A stretch of DNA of 64,000 bases, from positions 3,136,501 to 3,200,500 of the forward strand of contig JAWQEG010000501.1 in NCBI GenBank assembly GCA_033782935.1. Direction: 5' to 3'. Shown piece after piece: positions 23,848 through 37,587 of this stretch; the first letter of the stretch is position 1, and every line of letters begins with the position of its first letter. The position numbers were made by a program, and so were the translations under genes. The notes under the pieces were generated by a model. It was not told the DNA's origin and made no database searches. It saw only the letters and a program-made list of their open reading frames with translations. The DNA is from Petrolisthes cinctipes (Eukaryota; Arthropoda; Malacostraca; Decapoda; Porcellanidae).

Positions 23848-24534
23848 AATATATATAGACCCAAAACATGCTAAAAATCGATATTTTAGGTGACCAAAGT
23901 CAATATGTGTATGCATCTTCTGCACCCGTTTATATCCCAACTTCAACCTCAAAAAACCCGAAAATTCGAGATTTTTGGGTCCCAGAAGCGATCTGTACAT
24001 GCCTACTCAGTGCTAGAATGTTTTCAAAATATAGGCTCAAAACATGCTAAAAATCGATATTTTAAGTGTCCAAAGTCGATATCTCAAATACAGGCCCAAA
24101 ACACCCGAAAATTCGATATTTTGGGGTCCCAGAAGCGAACTGTACATGCCTACTCCGTGTTAGAGTATTTTCAAACTACAGGCCCAAAACATAATGAAAA
24201 TCGATGTTTTAGGTGCCCAAAAGTCGATATGTGCATGCATCTTCTGTACCCGTTTACATCCCAAATTTAACCTCAAAACACCCGAAAATTCGATATTTTG
24301 GGGTCCCAGAAGCGATCTGTACATGCCTACTCCGTGTTAAAGCATTTTCACTATATAGGCCCAAAACATAATTAAAATCGATCTTTTAGGTGCCCAAAAG
24401 TCGATATGTGGATGCATCTTCTGTACCCGTTTATATCTCAAATTCAGGCTCAAAACACCCGAAAATTCGATATTTTGGGGTCCCAGAAGCGATCTGTACT
24501 TGCCTACTCCGTGTTAGAGTATTTTCAAAATATA

Positions 24535-25995
24535 GGCCCAAAACATGCTAAAAATCGATATTTTAGGTGTCAAAAGTCGATATCTCAAATTCAGGCCCAA
24601 AACACCCGAAAATTCGATATTTTGGAGTCCCAGAAGTGATCTGTACATGCCTACTCCGTGTTAGAGTATTTTCAAAATACAGGCCCAAAACATACTGAAA
24701 ATCTATATTTTAGGTGCCCAAAGTCAACATGTGTATGCATCTTCTGCACTCGTTTATATCTCAAATTCAACCTCAAAACACCCGAAAATTCGATAATTTT
24801 GGGTCACAGAAGCGATCTGTACATGTCTAGTCAGTGCTAGAATGTTTTCAAAATATAGGCTCAAAACATGCTAAAAATCGATATTTTAAGTGTCCAAAGT
24901 CGATATGTGCATGCATCTTCTGTACCCGTTTATATCTCAAATTCAGGCTCAAAACACCCGAATATTCGGTATTTTTGGGTCCTAGAAGCGATCTGTACAT
25001 CTCTACTTCTTGTTAGAATGTTTTCAAGATACAGACCCAAAACATGCTCAAAATCGATATTTTAGGTGCCCAAAAGTCGATATGTGCATGCATCTTCTGT
25101 ACCCGTTTATATCTCAAATTCAGGCTCAAAACACCCGAAAATTCGATATTTTGGGGTCCCAGAAGCGATCTGTACATGCCTACTCAGTGCTAGAATATTT
25201 TCAAAATACAGGCCCAAAACATGCTAAAAATCGATATTTTAGGTGCCCAAAGTCGATATCTCAAATTTAGTCCCAAAACACCCAAAAATTCGATATTTTG
25301 GGGTCCCAGAAGCGATCTGTACATGCCTACTCCGTGTTAGAGCATTTTCAATATACAGGCCCAAAACATACTGAAAATCGATCTTTTAGGTGCCCAAATT
25401 TGATATGTGGATGCATTTTCTGTACCCGTTTATATCTCAAATTCTGGCTCAAAACACCCAAAAATTCGATATTTTGGGGTCCCAGAAGCGATCTGTACTT
25501 GCCTACTCCGTGTTAGAGTATTTTCAAAAATACAGGCCCAAAACAAGCTGAAAATAGATATTTTAGGTGACCAAAGTCAATATGTGTATGCATCTTCTGC
25601 ACTCGTTTATATCCAAATTCAACCTCAAAACACCCGAAAATTCGATATTTTTGGGTCCCAGAAGCGATCTGTACATGCCTACTCAGTGCTAGAATGTTTT
25701 CAAAATATAGGTTCAAACATGCTAAAAATCGATATTTTAAGTGTCAAAAGTCAATATGTGCATGCATCATCTGTACCCGTTTATATCTCAAATTCAGGCT
25801 CCAAACACCCGAAAATTCGATATTTTGGGGTCCCAGAAGCGATCTGTACATGCCTACTCAGATGCAGGCCCAAAACATGCTGAAAATCGATATTTTAGGT
25901 GCCCAAAGTCAACATGTGTATGTATCTTCTGCACTCGTTTATATCTCAAATTCAGGCTCAAAACACCCGAAATTCGATATTTTGGGGTCCCAGAA
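24535..25995 (+). repeat. Duplication, offset 12,500 bp, left copy (first part)
   Basis: Matches 37035-38495 at a constant offset of 12,500 bp. Shared rare variants are TTTTAGGTGTCAAAAGTCG, TTTCAAAAATACAGG, TATAGGTTCAAACATGC, TTATATCCAAATTC and CACCCGAAATTCG. Confidence 0.86.
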
Positions 25996-26656
25996 GCGAT
26001 CTGTACATGCCTACTCAGTGCTAAAATGTTTTCAAAATATAGGCTCAAAACATGCTAAAAATCGATATTTTAAGTGTCCAAAGTCGATATGTGCATGCAT
26101 CATCTGTACCCGTTTATATCTCAAATTCCGGCTCAAAACACCCTAAAATTCGATATTTTGGGGTCCCAGAAGCGATCTGTACATGCCTACTCAGATGCAT
26201 GCCCAAAACATGCTGAAAATCGATATTTTAGGTGCCCAAAGTCAACATGTGTATGCATCATCTGCACTCGTTTATATCTCAAATTCAATCTCAAAACTCC
26301 CGAAAATTCGATATTTTTGGGTCCCAGAAGGGATTTGTATATGTCTAGTCAGTGCTAGAATGTTTTCAAAATATAGGCTCAAAACATGCTAAAAATCGAT
26401 ATTTTAAGTGTCCAAAGTCGATATGTGCATGCATCTTCGGTACCCGTTTATATCTCAAATTCCGGCTCAAAACACCCTAAAATACGATATTTTGGGGTCC
26501 CAGAAGCGATCTGTACATGCCTACTCAGTATTAAAATATTTTCAAAATATAGGCCCAAAACATGCTAAAAATCGATATTTTAGGTGCCCTAAGTCGACAT
26601 CTCAAATTTAGTCCCAAAACACCCAAAAATTCGATATTTTGGGGTCCCAGAAGCGA

Positions 26657-27562
26657 TCTGTACATGCCTACTCCGGGTTAGAGCATTTTCAATATACAGG
26701 CCCAAAACATACTGAAAATCGATCTTTTAGGTGCCAAAATTTGATATGTGGATGCATCTTCTGTACCCGTTTATATCTCAAATTCAGGCTCAAAAAAACG
26801 AAAAATTCGATATTTTGGGGTCCCAGAAGCGATCTGTACTTGCCTACTCCGTGTTAGAGTATTTTCAAAATACAGGCCCAAAACAAGCTGAAAATCGATA
26901 TTTTAGGTGACCAAAGTCAATATGTGTATGAATCTTCTGCACCCGTTTATATCCAAATTCAACCTCAAAACACCCGAAAATTCGATATTTTGGGGTCCCA
27001 GAAGCGATCTGTACATGTATACTCAGTACTAAAATGTTTTCAAAATATAGGCTCAAAACATGCTGAAAATCGATATTTTAAGTGTCCAAAGTCGATATGT
27101 GCATGCATCATCTGTACCCGTTTATATCTCAAATTCAGGCTCAAAACACCCGAAAATTCGATATTTTGGGGTCCCAGAAGCGATCTGTACATGCCTACTC
27201 AAATGCATGCCCAAAACATGCTGAAAATCGATATTTTAGGTGCCAAAGTCAACATGTGTATGCATCATCTGCACTCGTTTATATCTCAAATTCGATCTCA
27301 AAACACCTGAAAATTCGATATTTTGGGGTCCCAGAAGCGATCTGTACATGCCTACTCAGTGTTAGAATATTATCAAAATATAGGCCCAAAACATGCTAAA
27401 AATCGATATTTAGGTGCCCAAAGTCGATATCTCAAATTCAGGCCCAAAACACCCAAAAATTCGATATTTTGGGGTCCCAGAAGCGATCTGTACATGCCTA
27501 CTCCGTGTTAGAGTATTTTTAATATACAGGCCCAAAACATACTGAAAATCGATCTTTTAGGT
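26657..27562 (+). repeat. Duplication, offset 11,843 bp, left copy (second part)
   Basis: Matches 38500-39405. Shared rare variants are GTGCCAAAATTTGATATG, GTATGAATCTTC, ATCGATATTTAGGTGCCC and TTTTTAATATACAGG. Together with 24535-25995 it is one segment. The change of offset from 12,500 to 11,843 marks a 657-bp difference. Confidence 0.84.
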
Positions 27563-28023
27563 GCCCAAAAGTCGAAATGTGGATGCATCTTCTGTACCCG
27601 TTTATATCTCAAATTCAGGCTCAAAACTCCCGAAAGTTCGATAATTTGGGGTCCCAGAAGCGATCTGTACTTGCGTACTCCGTGTTAGAGTATTTTCAAA
27701 ATACAGGCCCAAAACAAGCTGAAAATCGATATTTTAGGTGACCAAAGTCAATATGTGTATGCATCTTCTGCACCCGTTTATATCCCAACTTCAACCTCAA
27801 AACAACCGAAAATTCGATATTTTTGGGTCCCATAAGCAATCTGTACATGCGTACTCAGTGCTAGAATATTTTCAAAATATAGCTTCAAAACATGCTAAAA
27901 ATCGATATTTTAAGTGTCCACAGTCGATATGTGCATGCATCATCTGTACCCGTTTATATCTCAAATTCAGGCTCAAAACACCAGAAAATTCGATATTTTG
28001 GGGTCCCAGAAGCGATCTGTATT
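26841..28023 (+). repeat. Tandem 1,183-bp HOR, copy 1
   Basis: A seven-monomer unit that includes one 158-bp class monomer (near 27200) and one short monomer with the private ATCGATATTTAGGTGCCC. Every base from TGCCTACTCCGTG at 26841 recurs 1,183 bp later with few changes. Confidence 0.9.
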
Positions 28024-29206
28024 TGCCTACTCCGTGTTAGAGTATTTTCAAAATACAGGCCCAAAACAAGCTGAAAATCGATATTTTAGGTGACCAAAGT
28101 CAATATGTGTATGAATCTTCTGCACCCGTTTATATCCAAATTCAACCTCAAAACACCCGAAAATTCGATATTTTGGGGTCCCAGAAGCGATCTGTACATG
28201 TATACTCAGTACTAAAATGTTTTCAAAATATAGGCTCAAAACATGCTGAAAATCGATATTTTAAGTGTCCAAAGTCGATATGTGCATGCATCATCTGTAC
28301 CCGTTTATATCTCAAATTCAGGCTCAAAACACCCGAAAATTCGATATTTTGGGGTCCCAGAAGCGATCTGTACATGCCTACTCAGATGCATGCCCAAAAC
28401 ATGCTGAAAATCGATATTTTAGGTGCCAAAGTCAACATGTGTATGCATCATCTGCACTCGTTTATATCTCAAATTCAATCTCAAAACACCTGAAAATTCG
28501 ATATTTTGGGGTCCCAGAAGCGATCTGTACATGCCTACTCAGTGTTAGAATATTATCAAAATATAGGCCCAAAACATGCTAAAAATCGATATTTAGGTGC
28601 CCAAAGTCGATATCTCAAATTCAGGCCCAAAACACCCAAAAATTCGATATTTTGGGGTCCCAGAAGCGATCTGTACATGCCTACTCCGTGTTAGAGTATT
28701 TTTAATATACAGGCCCAAAACATACTGAAAATCGATCTTTTAGGTGCCCAAAAGTCGAAATGTGGATGCATCTTTTGTACCCGTTTATATCTCAAATTCA
28801 GGCTCAAAACTCCCGAAAATTCGATAATTTGGGGTCCCAGAAGCGATCTGTAGTTGCGTACTCCGTGTTAGAGTATTTTCAAAATACAGGCCCAAAACAA
28901 GCTGAAAATCGATATTTTAGGTGACCAAAGTCAATATGTGTATGCATCTTCTGCACCCGTTTATATCCCAACTTCAACCTCAAAACAACCGAAAATTCGA
29001 TATTTTTGGGTCCCATAAGCAATCTGTACATGCGTACTCAGTGCTAGAATATTTTCAAAATATAGCTTCAAAACATGCTAAAAATCGATATTTTAAGTGT
29101 CCACAGTCGATATGTGCATGCATCATCTGTACCCGTTTATATCTCAAATTCAGGCTCAAAACACCAGAAAATTCGATATTTTGGGGTCCCAGAAGCGATC
29201 TGTATT
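28024..29206 (+). repeat. Tandem 1,183-bp HOR, copy 2
   Basis: Partner of 26841-28023. Differences include CAGATGCATGCCC against CAAATGCATGCCC and TGTAGTTGCG against TGTACTTGCG. The match continues to about 29222 and then breaks at TTAGTGTATTTTTAAAATA. Confidence 0.9.
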
Positions 29207-29407
29207 TGCCTACTCCGTGTTAGTGTATTTTTAAAATATAGGCCCACAACAAGCTGAAAATCGATATTTTAAGTGACCAAAGTCAATATGTGTATGCATC
29301 TTCTGCACCCGTTTATATCCCAAATTAAACCTTAAAATACCCGAAAATTCGATATTTTGGGGTCCCAGAAGCGATCTGTACATGCCAACTCAGTACTAGA
29401 ATTTCTT

Positions 29408-30262
29408 CAAAATATAGGCCCAAAACATGCTAAAATCGATATTTTAGGTGCACAAAGTCGATATCTCAAATTCAGGCCCAAAACACCCGAAAATTCGATA
29501 TTTTGGGGTCCCAGAAGCGAACTGCACATGCCTACTCCTTGTTAGAGTATTTTCAAAATAGAGGCCCAAAACATACTGAAAATCGATCTTTTAGGTTCCC
29601 AAAAGTCGATATGTGCATGCATCTTCTGTACCTGTTTATATCCCAAATTCCACCTAAAAAAACGCCGAAAATTCGATAAATTTGGGTCCCAGAAGCGATC
29701 TGTACATGTCTAGTCAGTGCTAGAATGTTTTCAAAAAATAGGCTCAAAACATGCTAAAAATCGATATTTTAAGTTTCCAAAGTCGATATGTTTATGCATC
29801 TTCTGTACCCGTTTATATCTCAAATTCAGGCTCAAAACACCCGAAAATTCGATATTTTTGGGTCCCAGAAGCGATCTGTACATGCCTACTCCTAGTTAAG
29901 AGTATTTTCAAAATACAGTCCCAAAACATGCTGAAAATCGATATTTTAGGTGCCCAAAGTCAATATGTGCATGCATCTTCTGTACCCGTTTATATCTCAA
30001 ATTCAGGCTCAAAACACCCGATAATTCGGTATTTTGGGGTCCTAGAAGCGATCTGTACATCCCTACTCCTAGTTAGAATGTTTTCAAGATACAGACCCAA
30101 AACATGCTCAAAATCGATATTTTAGGTGCCTAACAGTCGATATGTGCATGCATCTTCTGTACCCGTTTATATCTCAAATTCAGGTTCAAAACAACCGAAA
30201 ATTCGATATTTTGGGGTCCCATAAGCGATCTGTACATGCCTACTTAGTGCTAGAATATTTTC
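29408..30262 (+). repeat. Duplication, offset 6,415 bp, right copy
   Basis: Partner of 22993-23847. Its later part is also the first member of the 1,353-bp tandem pair. Confidence 0.85.
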
Positions 30263-30603
30263 AAAATATAGGCCCAAAACATGCTAAAAATCGATATTTT
30301 AGGTGCCTAAAGTCGATATCCCAAATTCAGACTCAAAACACCCAAAAATTCGATATTTTGGGGTCCCAGAAGCGATCTGTACATGCCTACTCCGTGTTAA
30401 AGCATTGTCAATATATAGGCCCAAAACATAATGAAAATCGATCTTTTAGGTGCCCAAAAGTCGATATGTGGATGCATCTTCTGTACCCGTTTATATATCA
30501 AATTCAGGCTCAAAACACCCGAAAATTCGATATTTTGGGGTCCCAGAAGCGATCTGTACTTGCCTACTCCGTGTTAGAGTATTTTCAAAATACAGGCCCA
30601 AAA
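29695..30603 (+). repeat. Tandem 1,353-bp unit, copy 1 (matched part)
   Basis: Matches 31048-31955 at 1,353 bp, falling to 1,352 after one A is lost near 31637. Shared variants are TCAGTGCTAGAATG with CAAAAAA, TTTATGCATCTTC, CCTAGTTAAGAG, CCCGATAATTCGG, GCCTAACAGTCG and AGCATTGTCAATATATAGG. The period equals about eight monomers, two of them short. Confidence 0.84.
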
Positions 30604-31047
30604 CAAGCTGAAAATCGATATTTTAGGTGACCAAAGTCAATATGTGTATGCATCTTCTGCACCCGTTTATATCCCAACTTCAACCTCAAAAAACCCGAAA
30701 ATTCGAGATTTTTGGGTCCCAGATGCGATCTGTACATGCCTAGTCAGTGCTAGAATGTTTTCAAAATATAGGCTCAAAACATGCTAAAAATCGATACTTT
30801 AAGTGTCCAAAGTCGATATCTCAAATTCAGGCCCAAAACTCCCGAAATTTCGATATTTTGGGGTCCCAGAAGCGAACTGTACATGCCTTCTCCGTGTTAG
30901 AGTATTTTCAAAATACAGGCCCAAAACATACTGAAAATCGATATTTTAGGTGCCCCAAGTCAACATGTGTATGCATCTTCTGTACTCGTTTATATCTCAA
31001 ATTCAACCTCAAAACACCCGAAGATTCGATAATTTTGGGTCCCACAA

Positions 31048-31955
31048 GCGATCTGTACATGTCTAGTCAGTGCTAGAATGTTTTCAAAAAAAAGGCTCAA
31101 AACATGCTAAAAATCGATATTTTAAGTGTCCAAAGTCGATATGTTTATGCATCTTCTGTACCCGTTTATATCTCAAATTCAGGCTCAAAACACCCGAAAA
31201 TTCGATATTTTTGGTTCCCAGAAGCGATCTGTACATACCTACTCCTAGTTAAGAGTATTTTCAAAATACAGTCCCAAAACATGCTGAAAATCGATATTTT
31301 AGGTGCCCAAAGTCAATATGTGCATGCATCTTCTGTACCCGTTTATATCTCAAATTCAGGCTCAAAACACCCGATAATTCGGTATTTTGGGGTCCTAGAA
31401 GCGATCTGTACATCCCTACTCCTAGTTAGAATGTTTTCAAGATACAGACCCAAAACATGCTCAAAATCGATATTTTAGATGCCTAACAGTCGATATGTGC
31501 ATGCATCTTCTGTACCCGTTTATATCTCAAATTCAGGCTCAAAAAAACCGAAAATTCGATATTTTGGGGTCCCAGAAGCGATCTGTACATGCCTACTTAG
31601 TGCTAGAATATTTTCAAAATATAGGCCCAAAACATGCTAAAATCGATATTTTAGGTGCCTAAAGTCGATATCTCAAATTCAGGCTCAAAACACCCAAAAA
31701 TTCGATATTTTGGGGTCCCAGAAGCGATCTGTACATGCCTACTCCGTGTTAGAGCATTGTCAATATATAGGCCCAAAACATAATGAAAATCGATCTTTTA
31801 GGTGCCTAAAAGTCGATATGTGGATGCATCTTCTGTACCCGTTTATATCTCAAATTCAGGCTCAAAACACCCGAAAATTCGATATTTTGGGGTCCCAGAA
31901 GCGATCTGTACTTGCCTACTCCGTGTTAGAGTATTTTCAAAATACAGGCCCAAAA
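31048..31955 (+). repeat. Tandem 1,353-bp unit, copy 2 (matched part)
   Basis: Partner of 29695-30603. From 31501 it is also the start of the first 2,029-bp HOR copy. Confidence 0.84.
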
Positions 31956-33529
31956 CATGCTAAAAATCGATATTTTAGGTGACCAAAGTCAATATGTGTA
32001 TTCATCTTCTGCACCCGTTTATATCCCAACTTCAACCTCAAAAAACCAGAAAATTCGAGATTTTTGGGTCCCTGAAGCGATCTGTACATGCCTACTCAGT
32101 GCTAGAATGTTTTCAAAATATAGGCTCAAAACATGCTAAAAATCGATATTTTAAGTGTCCAAAGTCGATATCTCAAATTCAGGCCCAAAACACCCGAAAA
32201 TTCAATATTTTGGGGTCCCAGAAGCGAACTGTACATGCCTACTCCGTGTTAGAGTATTTTCAAACTACAGGCCCAAAACATACTGAAAATCGATGTTTTA
32301 GGTGCCCAAAAGTCGATATGTGCATGCATCTTCTGTACCCGTTTACATCCTAAATTCAACCTCAAAACACCCGAAAATTCGATATTTTGGGGTCCCAGAA
32401 GCGATCTGTACATGCCTACTCCGTGTTAAAGCATTTTCAATATATAGGCCCAAAACATAATGAAAATCGATCTTTTAGGTGCCCAAAAGTCGATATGTGG
32501 ATGCATCTTCTGTACCCGTTTATATCTCAAATTCAGGCTCAAAACACCCGAAAATTCGATATTTTGGGGTCCCAGAAGCGAACTGTACATGCCTACTCCG
32601 TGTTAGAGTATTTTCAAAATACAGGCCCAAAACATACTGAAAATCGATCTTTTAGGTGCCCAAAAGTCGATATGTGCATGCATCTTCTGTACCCGTTTAT
32701 ATCCCAAATTCAACCTCAAAAGACCCGAAAATTCGATATTTTGGGGTCCCAGAAACGATCTGTACATGCCTACTCAGTGCTAGAATGTTTTCAAAATATA
32801 GGCTCAAAACATGCTAAAAATCGATATTTTAAGTGTCCAAAGTCGATATGTGCATGCATCATCTGTACCCGTTTATATCTCATATTCAGGCTCAAAACAC
32901 CCGAAAATTCGATATTTTGGGGTCCCAGAAGTGATCTGTACATGCCTACTTAGTGCCAGAATATTTTCAAAATATAGGCCTAAAACATGCTAAAAATCGA
33001 TATTTTAGGTGTCAAAAGTCGATATCTCAAATTCAGGCCCAAAACACCCGAAAATTCGATATTTTGGAGTCACAGAAGTGATCTGTACATGCCTACTCCG
33101 TGTTAGAGTATTTTCAAAATACAGGCCCAAAACATACTGAAAATCGATATTTTAGGTGCCCAAAGTCAACATGTGTATGCATCTTCTGCACTCGTTTATA
33201 TCTCAAATTCAACCTCAAAACACCCGAAAATTCGATAATTTTGGGTCACAGAAGCGATCTGTACATGTCTAGTCAGTGCTAGAATGTTTTCAAAATATAG
33301 GCTCAAAACATGCTAAAAATCGATATTTTAAGTGTCTAAAGTCGATATGTGCATGCATCTTCTGTACCCGTTTATATCTCAAATTCAGGCTCAAAACACC
33401 CGAATATTCGGTATTTTTGGGTCCTAGAAGCGATCTGTACATCTCTACTTCTCGTTAGAATGTTTTCAAGATACAGACCCAAAACATGCTGAAAATCGAT
33501 ATTTTAGGTGCCCAAAAGTCGATATGTGC
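31501..33529 (+). repeat. Twelve-monomer 2,029-bp HOR, copy 1
   Basis: Twelve monomers per unit, three of them of the short class. In copy 2 the GATCTGTAC/GAACTGTAC landmarks fall at about 33609, 33755, 33931, 34107, 34255, 34432, 34609, 34786, 34962, 35109, 35285 and 35461. The length equals two six-monomer HORs (2 x 1,029) minus one 29-bp deletion. Private marks include GGCTCAAAAAAACCG, TTTTCAAACTACAGG, CCCGTTTACATCC and CTCATATTCAGG. Confidence 0.92.
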
Positions 33530-35558
33530 ATGCATCTTCTGTACCCGTTTATATCTCAAATTCAGGCTCAAAAAAACCGAAAATTCGATATTTTGGGGTC
33601 CCAGAAGCGATCTGTACATGCCTACTTAGTGCTAGAATATTTTCAAAATATAGGCCCAAAACATGCTAAAATCGATATTTTAGGTGCCTAAAGTCGATAT
33701 CTCAAATTCAGGCTCAAAACACCCAAAAATTCGATATTTTGGGGTCCCAGAAGCGATCTGTACATGCCTACTCCGTGTTAAAGCATTGTCAATATATAGG
33801 CCCAAAACATAATGAAAATCTATCTTTTAGGTGCCTAAAAGTCGATATGTGGATGCATCTTCTGTACCCGTTTATATCTCAAATTCAGGCTCAAAACACC
33901 CGAAAATTCGATATTTTGGGGTCCCAGAAGCGATCTGTACTTGCCTACTCCGTGTTAGAGTATTTTCAAAATACAGGCCCAAAACATGCTAAAAATCGAT
34001 ATTTTAGGTGACCAAAGTCAATATGTGTATTCATCTTCTGCACCCGTTTATATCCCAACTTCAACCTCAAAAAACCAGAAAATTCGAGATTTTTGGGTCC
34101 CTGAAGCGATCTGTACATGCCTACTCAGTGCTAGAATGTTTTCAAAATATAGGCTCAAAACATGCTAAAAATCGATATTTTAAGTGTCCAAAGTCGATAT
34201 CTCAAATTCAGGCCCAAAACACCCGAAAATTCAATATTTTGGGGTCCCAGAAGCGAACTGTACATGCCTACTCCGTGTTAGAGTATTTTCAAACTACAGG
34301 CCCAAAACATACTGAAAATCGATGTTTTAGGTGCCCAAAAGTCGATATGTGCATGCATCTTCTGTACCCGTTTACATCCTAAATTCAACCTCAAAACACC
34401 CGAAAATTCGATATTTTGGGGTCCCAGAAGCGATCTGTACATGCCTACTCCGTGTTAAAGCATTTTCAATATATAGGCCCAAAACATAATGAAAATCGAT
34501 CTTTTAGGTGCCCAAAAGTCGATATGTGGATGCATCTTCTGTACCCGTTTATATCTCAAATTCAGGCTCAAAACACCCGAAAATTCGATATTTTGGGGTC
34601 CCAGAAGCGAACTGTACATGCCTACTCCGTGTTAGAGTATTTTCAAAATACAGGCCCAAAACATACTGAAAATCGATCTTTTAGGTGCCCAAAAGTCGAT
34701 ATGTGCATGCATCTTCTGTACCCGTTTATATCCCAAATTCAACCTCAAAAGACCCGAAAATTCGATATTTTGGGGTCCCAGAAACGATCTGTACATGCCT
34801 ACTCAGTGCTAGAATGTTTTCAAAATATAGGCTCAAAACATGCTAAAAATCGATATTTTAAGTGTCCAAAGTCGATATGTGCATGCATCATCTGTACCCG
34901 TTTATATCTCATATTCAGGCTCAAAACACCCGAAAATTCGATATTTTGGGGTCCCAGAAGTGATCTGTACATGCCTACTTAGTGCCAGAATATTTTCAAA
35001 ATATAGGCCTAAAACATGCTAAAAATCGATATTTTAGGTGTCAAAAGTCGATATCTCAAATTCAGGCCCAAAACACCCGAAAATTCGATATTTTGGAGTC
35101 ACAGAAGTGATCTGTACATGCCTACTCCGTGTTAGAGTATTTTCAAAATACAGGCCCAAAACATACTGAAAATCGATATTTTAGGTGCCCAAAGTCAACA
35201 TGTGTATGCATCTTCTGCACTCGTTTATATCTCAAATTCAACCTCAAAACACCCGAAAATTCGATAATTTTGGGTCACAGAAGCGATCTGTACATGTCTA
35301 GTCAGTGCTAGAATGTTTTCAAAATATAGGCTCAAAACATGCTAAAAATCGATATTTTAAGTGTCTAAAGTCGATATGTGCATGCATCTTCTGTACCCGT
35401 TTATATCTCAAATTCAGGCTCAAAACACCCGAATATTCTGTATTTTTGGGTCCTAGAAGCGATCTGTACATCTCTACTTCTCGTTAGAATGTTTTCAAGA
35501 TACAGACCCAAAACATGCTGAAAATCGATATTTTAGGTGCCCAAAAGTCGATATGTGC
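33530..35558 (+). repeat. Twelve-monomer 2,029-bp HOR, copy 2
   Basis: Nearly identical to copies 1 and 3. Few single-base changes are visible, for example AATCTATCTTTTAGG near 33817, shared with copy 3 only, so copies 2 and 3 are the closest pair. TATTCTGTATTTTTGGG near 35432 is private to this copy. Confidence 0.92.
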
Positions 35559-37587
35559 ATGCATCTTCTGTACCCGTTTATATCTCAAATTCAGGCTCAA
35601 AAAAACCGAAAATTCGATATTTTGGGGTCCCAGAAGCGATCTGTACATGCCTACTTAGTGCTAGAATATTTTCAAAATATAGGCCCAAAACATGCTAAAA
35701 TCGATATTTTAGGTGCCTAAAGTCGATATCTCAAATTCAGGCTCAAAACACCCAAAAATTCGATATTTTGGGGTCCCAGAAGCGATCTGTACATGCCTAC
35801 TCCGTGTTAAAGCATTGTCAATATATAGGGCCAAAACATAATGAAAATCTATCTTTTAGGTGCCTAAAAGTCGATATGTGGATGCATCTTCTGTACCCGT
35901 TTATATCTCAAATTCAGGCTCAAAACACCCGAAAATTCGATATTTTGGGGTCCCAGAAGCGATCTGTACTTGCCTACTCCGTGTTAGAGTATTTTCAAAA
36001 TACAGGCCCAAAACATGCTAAAAATCGATATTTTAGGTGACCAAAGTCAATATGTGTATTCATCTTCTGCACCCGTTTATATCCCAACTTCAACCTCAAA
36101 AAACCAGAAAATTCGAGATTTTTGGGTCCCTGAAGCGATCTGTACATGCCTACTCAGTGCTAGAATGTTTTCAAAATATAGGCTCAAAACATGCTAAAAA
36201 TCGATATTTTAAGTGTCCAAAGTCGATATCTCAAATTCAGGCCCAAAACACCCGAAAATTCAATATTTTGGGGTCCCAGAAGCGAACTGTACATGCCTAC
36301 TCCGTGTTAGAGTATTTTCAAACTACAGGCCCAAAACATACTGAAAATCGATGTTTTAGGTGCCCAAAAGTCGATATGTGCATGCATCTTCTGTACCCGT
36401 TTACATCCTAAATTCAACCTCAAAACACCCGAAAATTCGATATTTTGGGGTCCCAGAAGCGATCTGTACATGCCTACTCCGTGTTAAAGCATTTTCAATA
36501 TATAGGCCCAAAACATAATGAAAATCGATCTTTTAGGTGCCCAAAAGTCGATATGTGGATGCATCTTCTGTACCCGTTTATATCTCAAATTCAGGCTCAA
36601 AACACCCGAAAATTCGATATTTTGGGGTCCCAGAAGCGAACTGTACATGCCTACTCCGTGTTAGAGTATTTTCAAAATACAGGCCCAAAACATACTGAAA
36701 ATCGATCTTTTAGGTGCCCAAAAGTCGATATGTGCATGCATCTTCTGTACCCGTTTATATCCAAAATTCAACCTCAAAAGACCCGAAAATTCGATATTTT
36801 GTGGTCCCAGAAACGATCTGTACATGCCTACTCAGTGCTAGAATGTTTTCAAAATATAGGCTCAAAACATGCTAAAAATCGATATTTTAAGTGTCCAAAG
36901 TCGATATGTGCATGCATCATCTGTACCCGTTTATATCTCATATTCAGGCTCAAAACACCCGAAAATTCGATATTTTGGGGTCCCAGAAGTGATCTGTACA
37001 TGCCTACTTAGTGCCAGAATATTTTCAAAATATAGGCCTAAAACATGCTAAAAATCGATATTTTAGGTGTCAAAAGTCGATATCTCAAATTCAGGCCCAA
37101 AACACCCGAAAATTCGATATTTTGGAGTCACAGAAGTGATCTGTACATGCCTACTCCGTGTTAGAGTATTTTCAAAATACAGGCCCAAAACATACTGAAA
37201 ATCGATATTTTAGGTGCCCAAAGTCAACATGTGTATGCATCTTCTTCACTCGTTTATATCTCAAATTCAACCTCAAAACACCCGAAAATTCGATAATTTT
37301 GGGTCACAGAAGCGATCTGTACATGTCTAGTCAGTGCTAGAATGTTTTCAAAATATAGGCTCAAAACATGCTAAAAATCGATATTTTAAGTGTCTAAAGT
37401 CGATATGTGCATACATCTTCTGTACCCGTTTATATCTCAAATTCAGGCTCAAAACACCCGAATATTCGGTATTTTTGGGTCCTAGAAGCGATCTGTACAT
37501 CTCTACTTCTCGTTAGAATGTTTTCAAGATACAGACCCAAAACATGCTCAAAATCGATATTTTAGGTGCCCAAAAGTCGATATGTGC
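35559..37587 (+). repeat. Twelve-monomer 2,029-bp HOR, copy 3
   Basis: Third copy. Similarity to the unit start continues about 45 bases past 37587, then breaks near 37630, where GGCTCAAAACACCCG replaces GGCTCAAAAAAACCG. Private changes include CATATCCAAAATTC-like and TTTTGTGGTCCC near 36765-36805, CTTCTTCACTCG near 37245 and GCATACATC near 37410. Confidence 0.9.
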
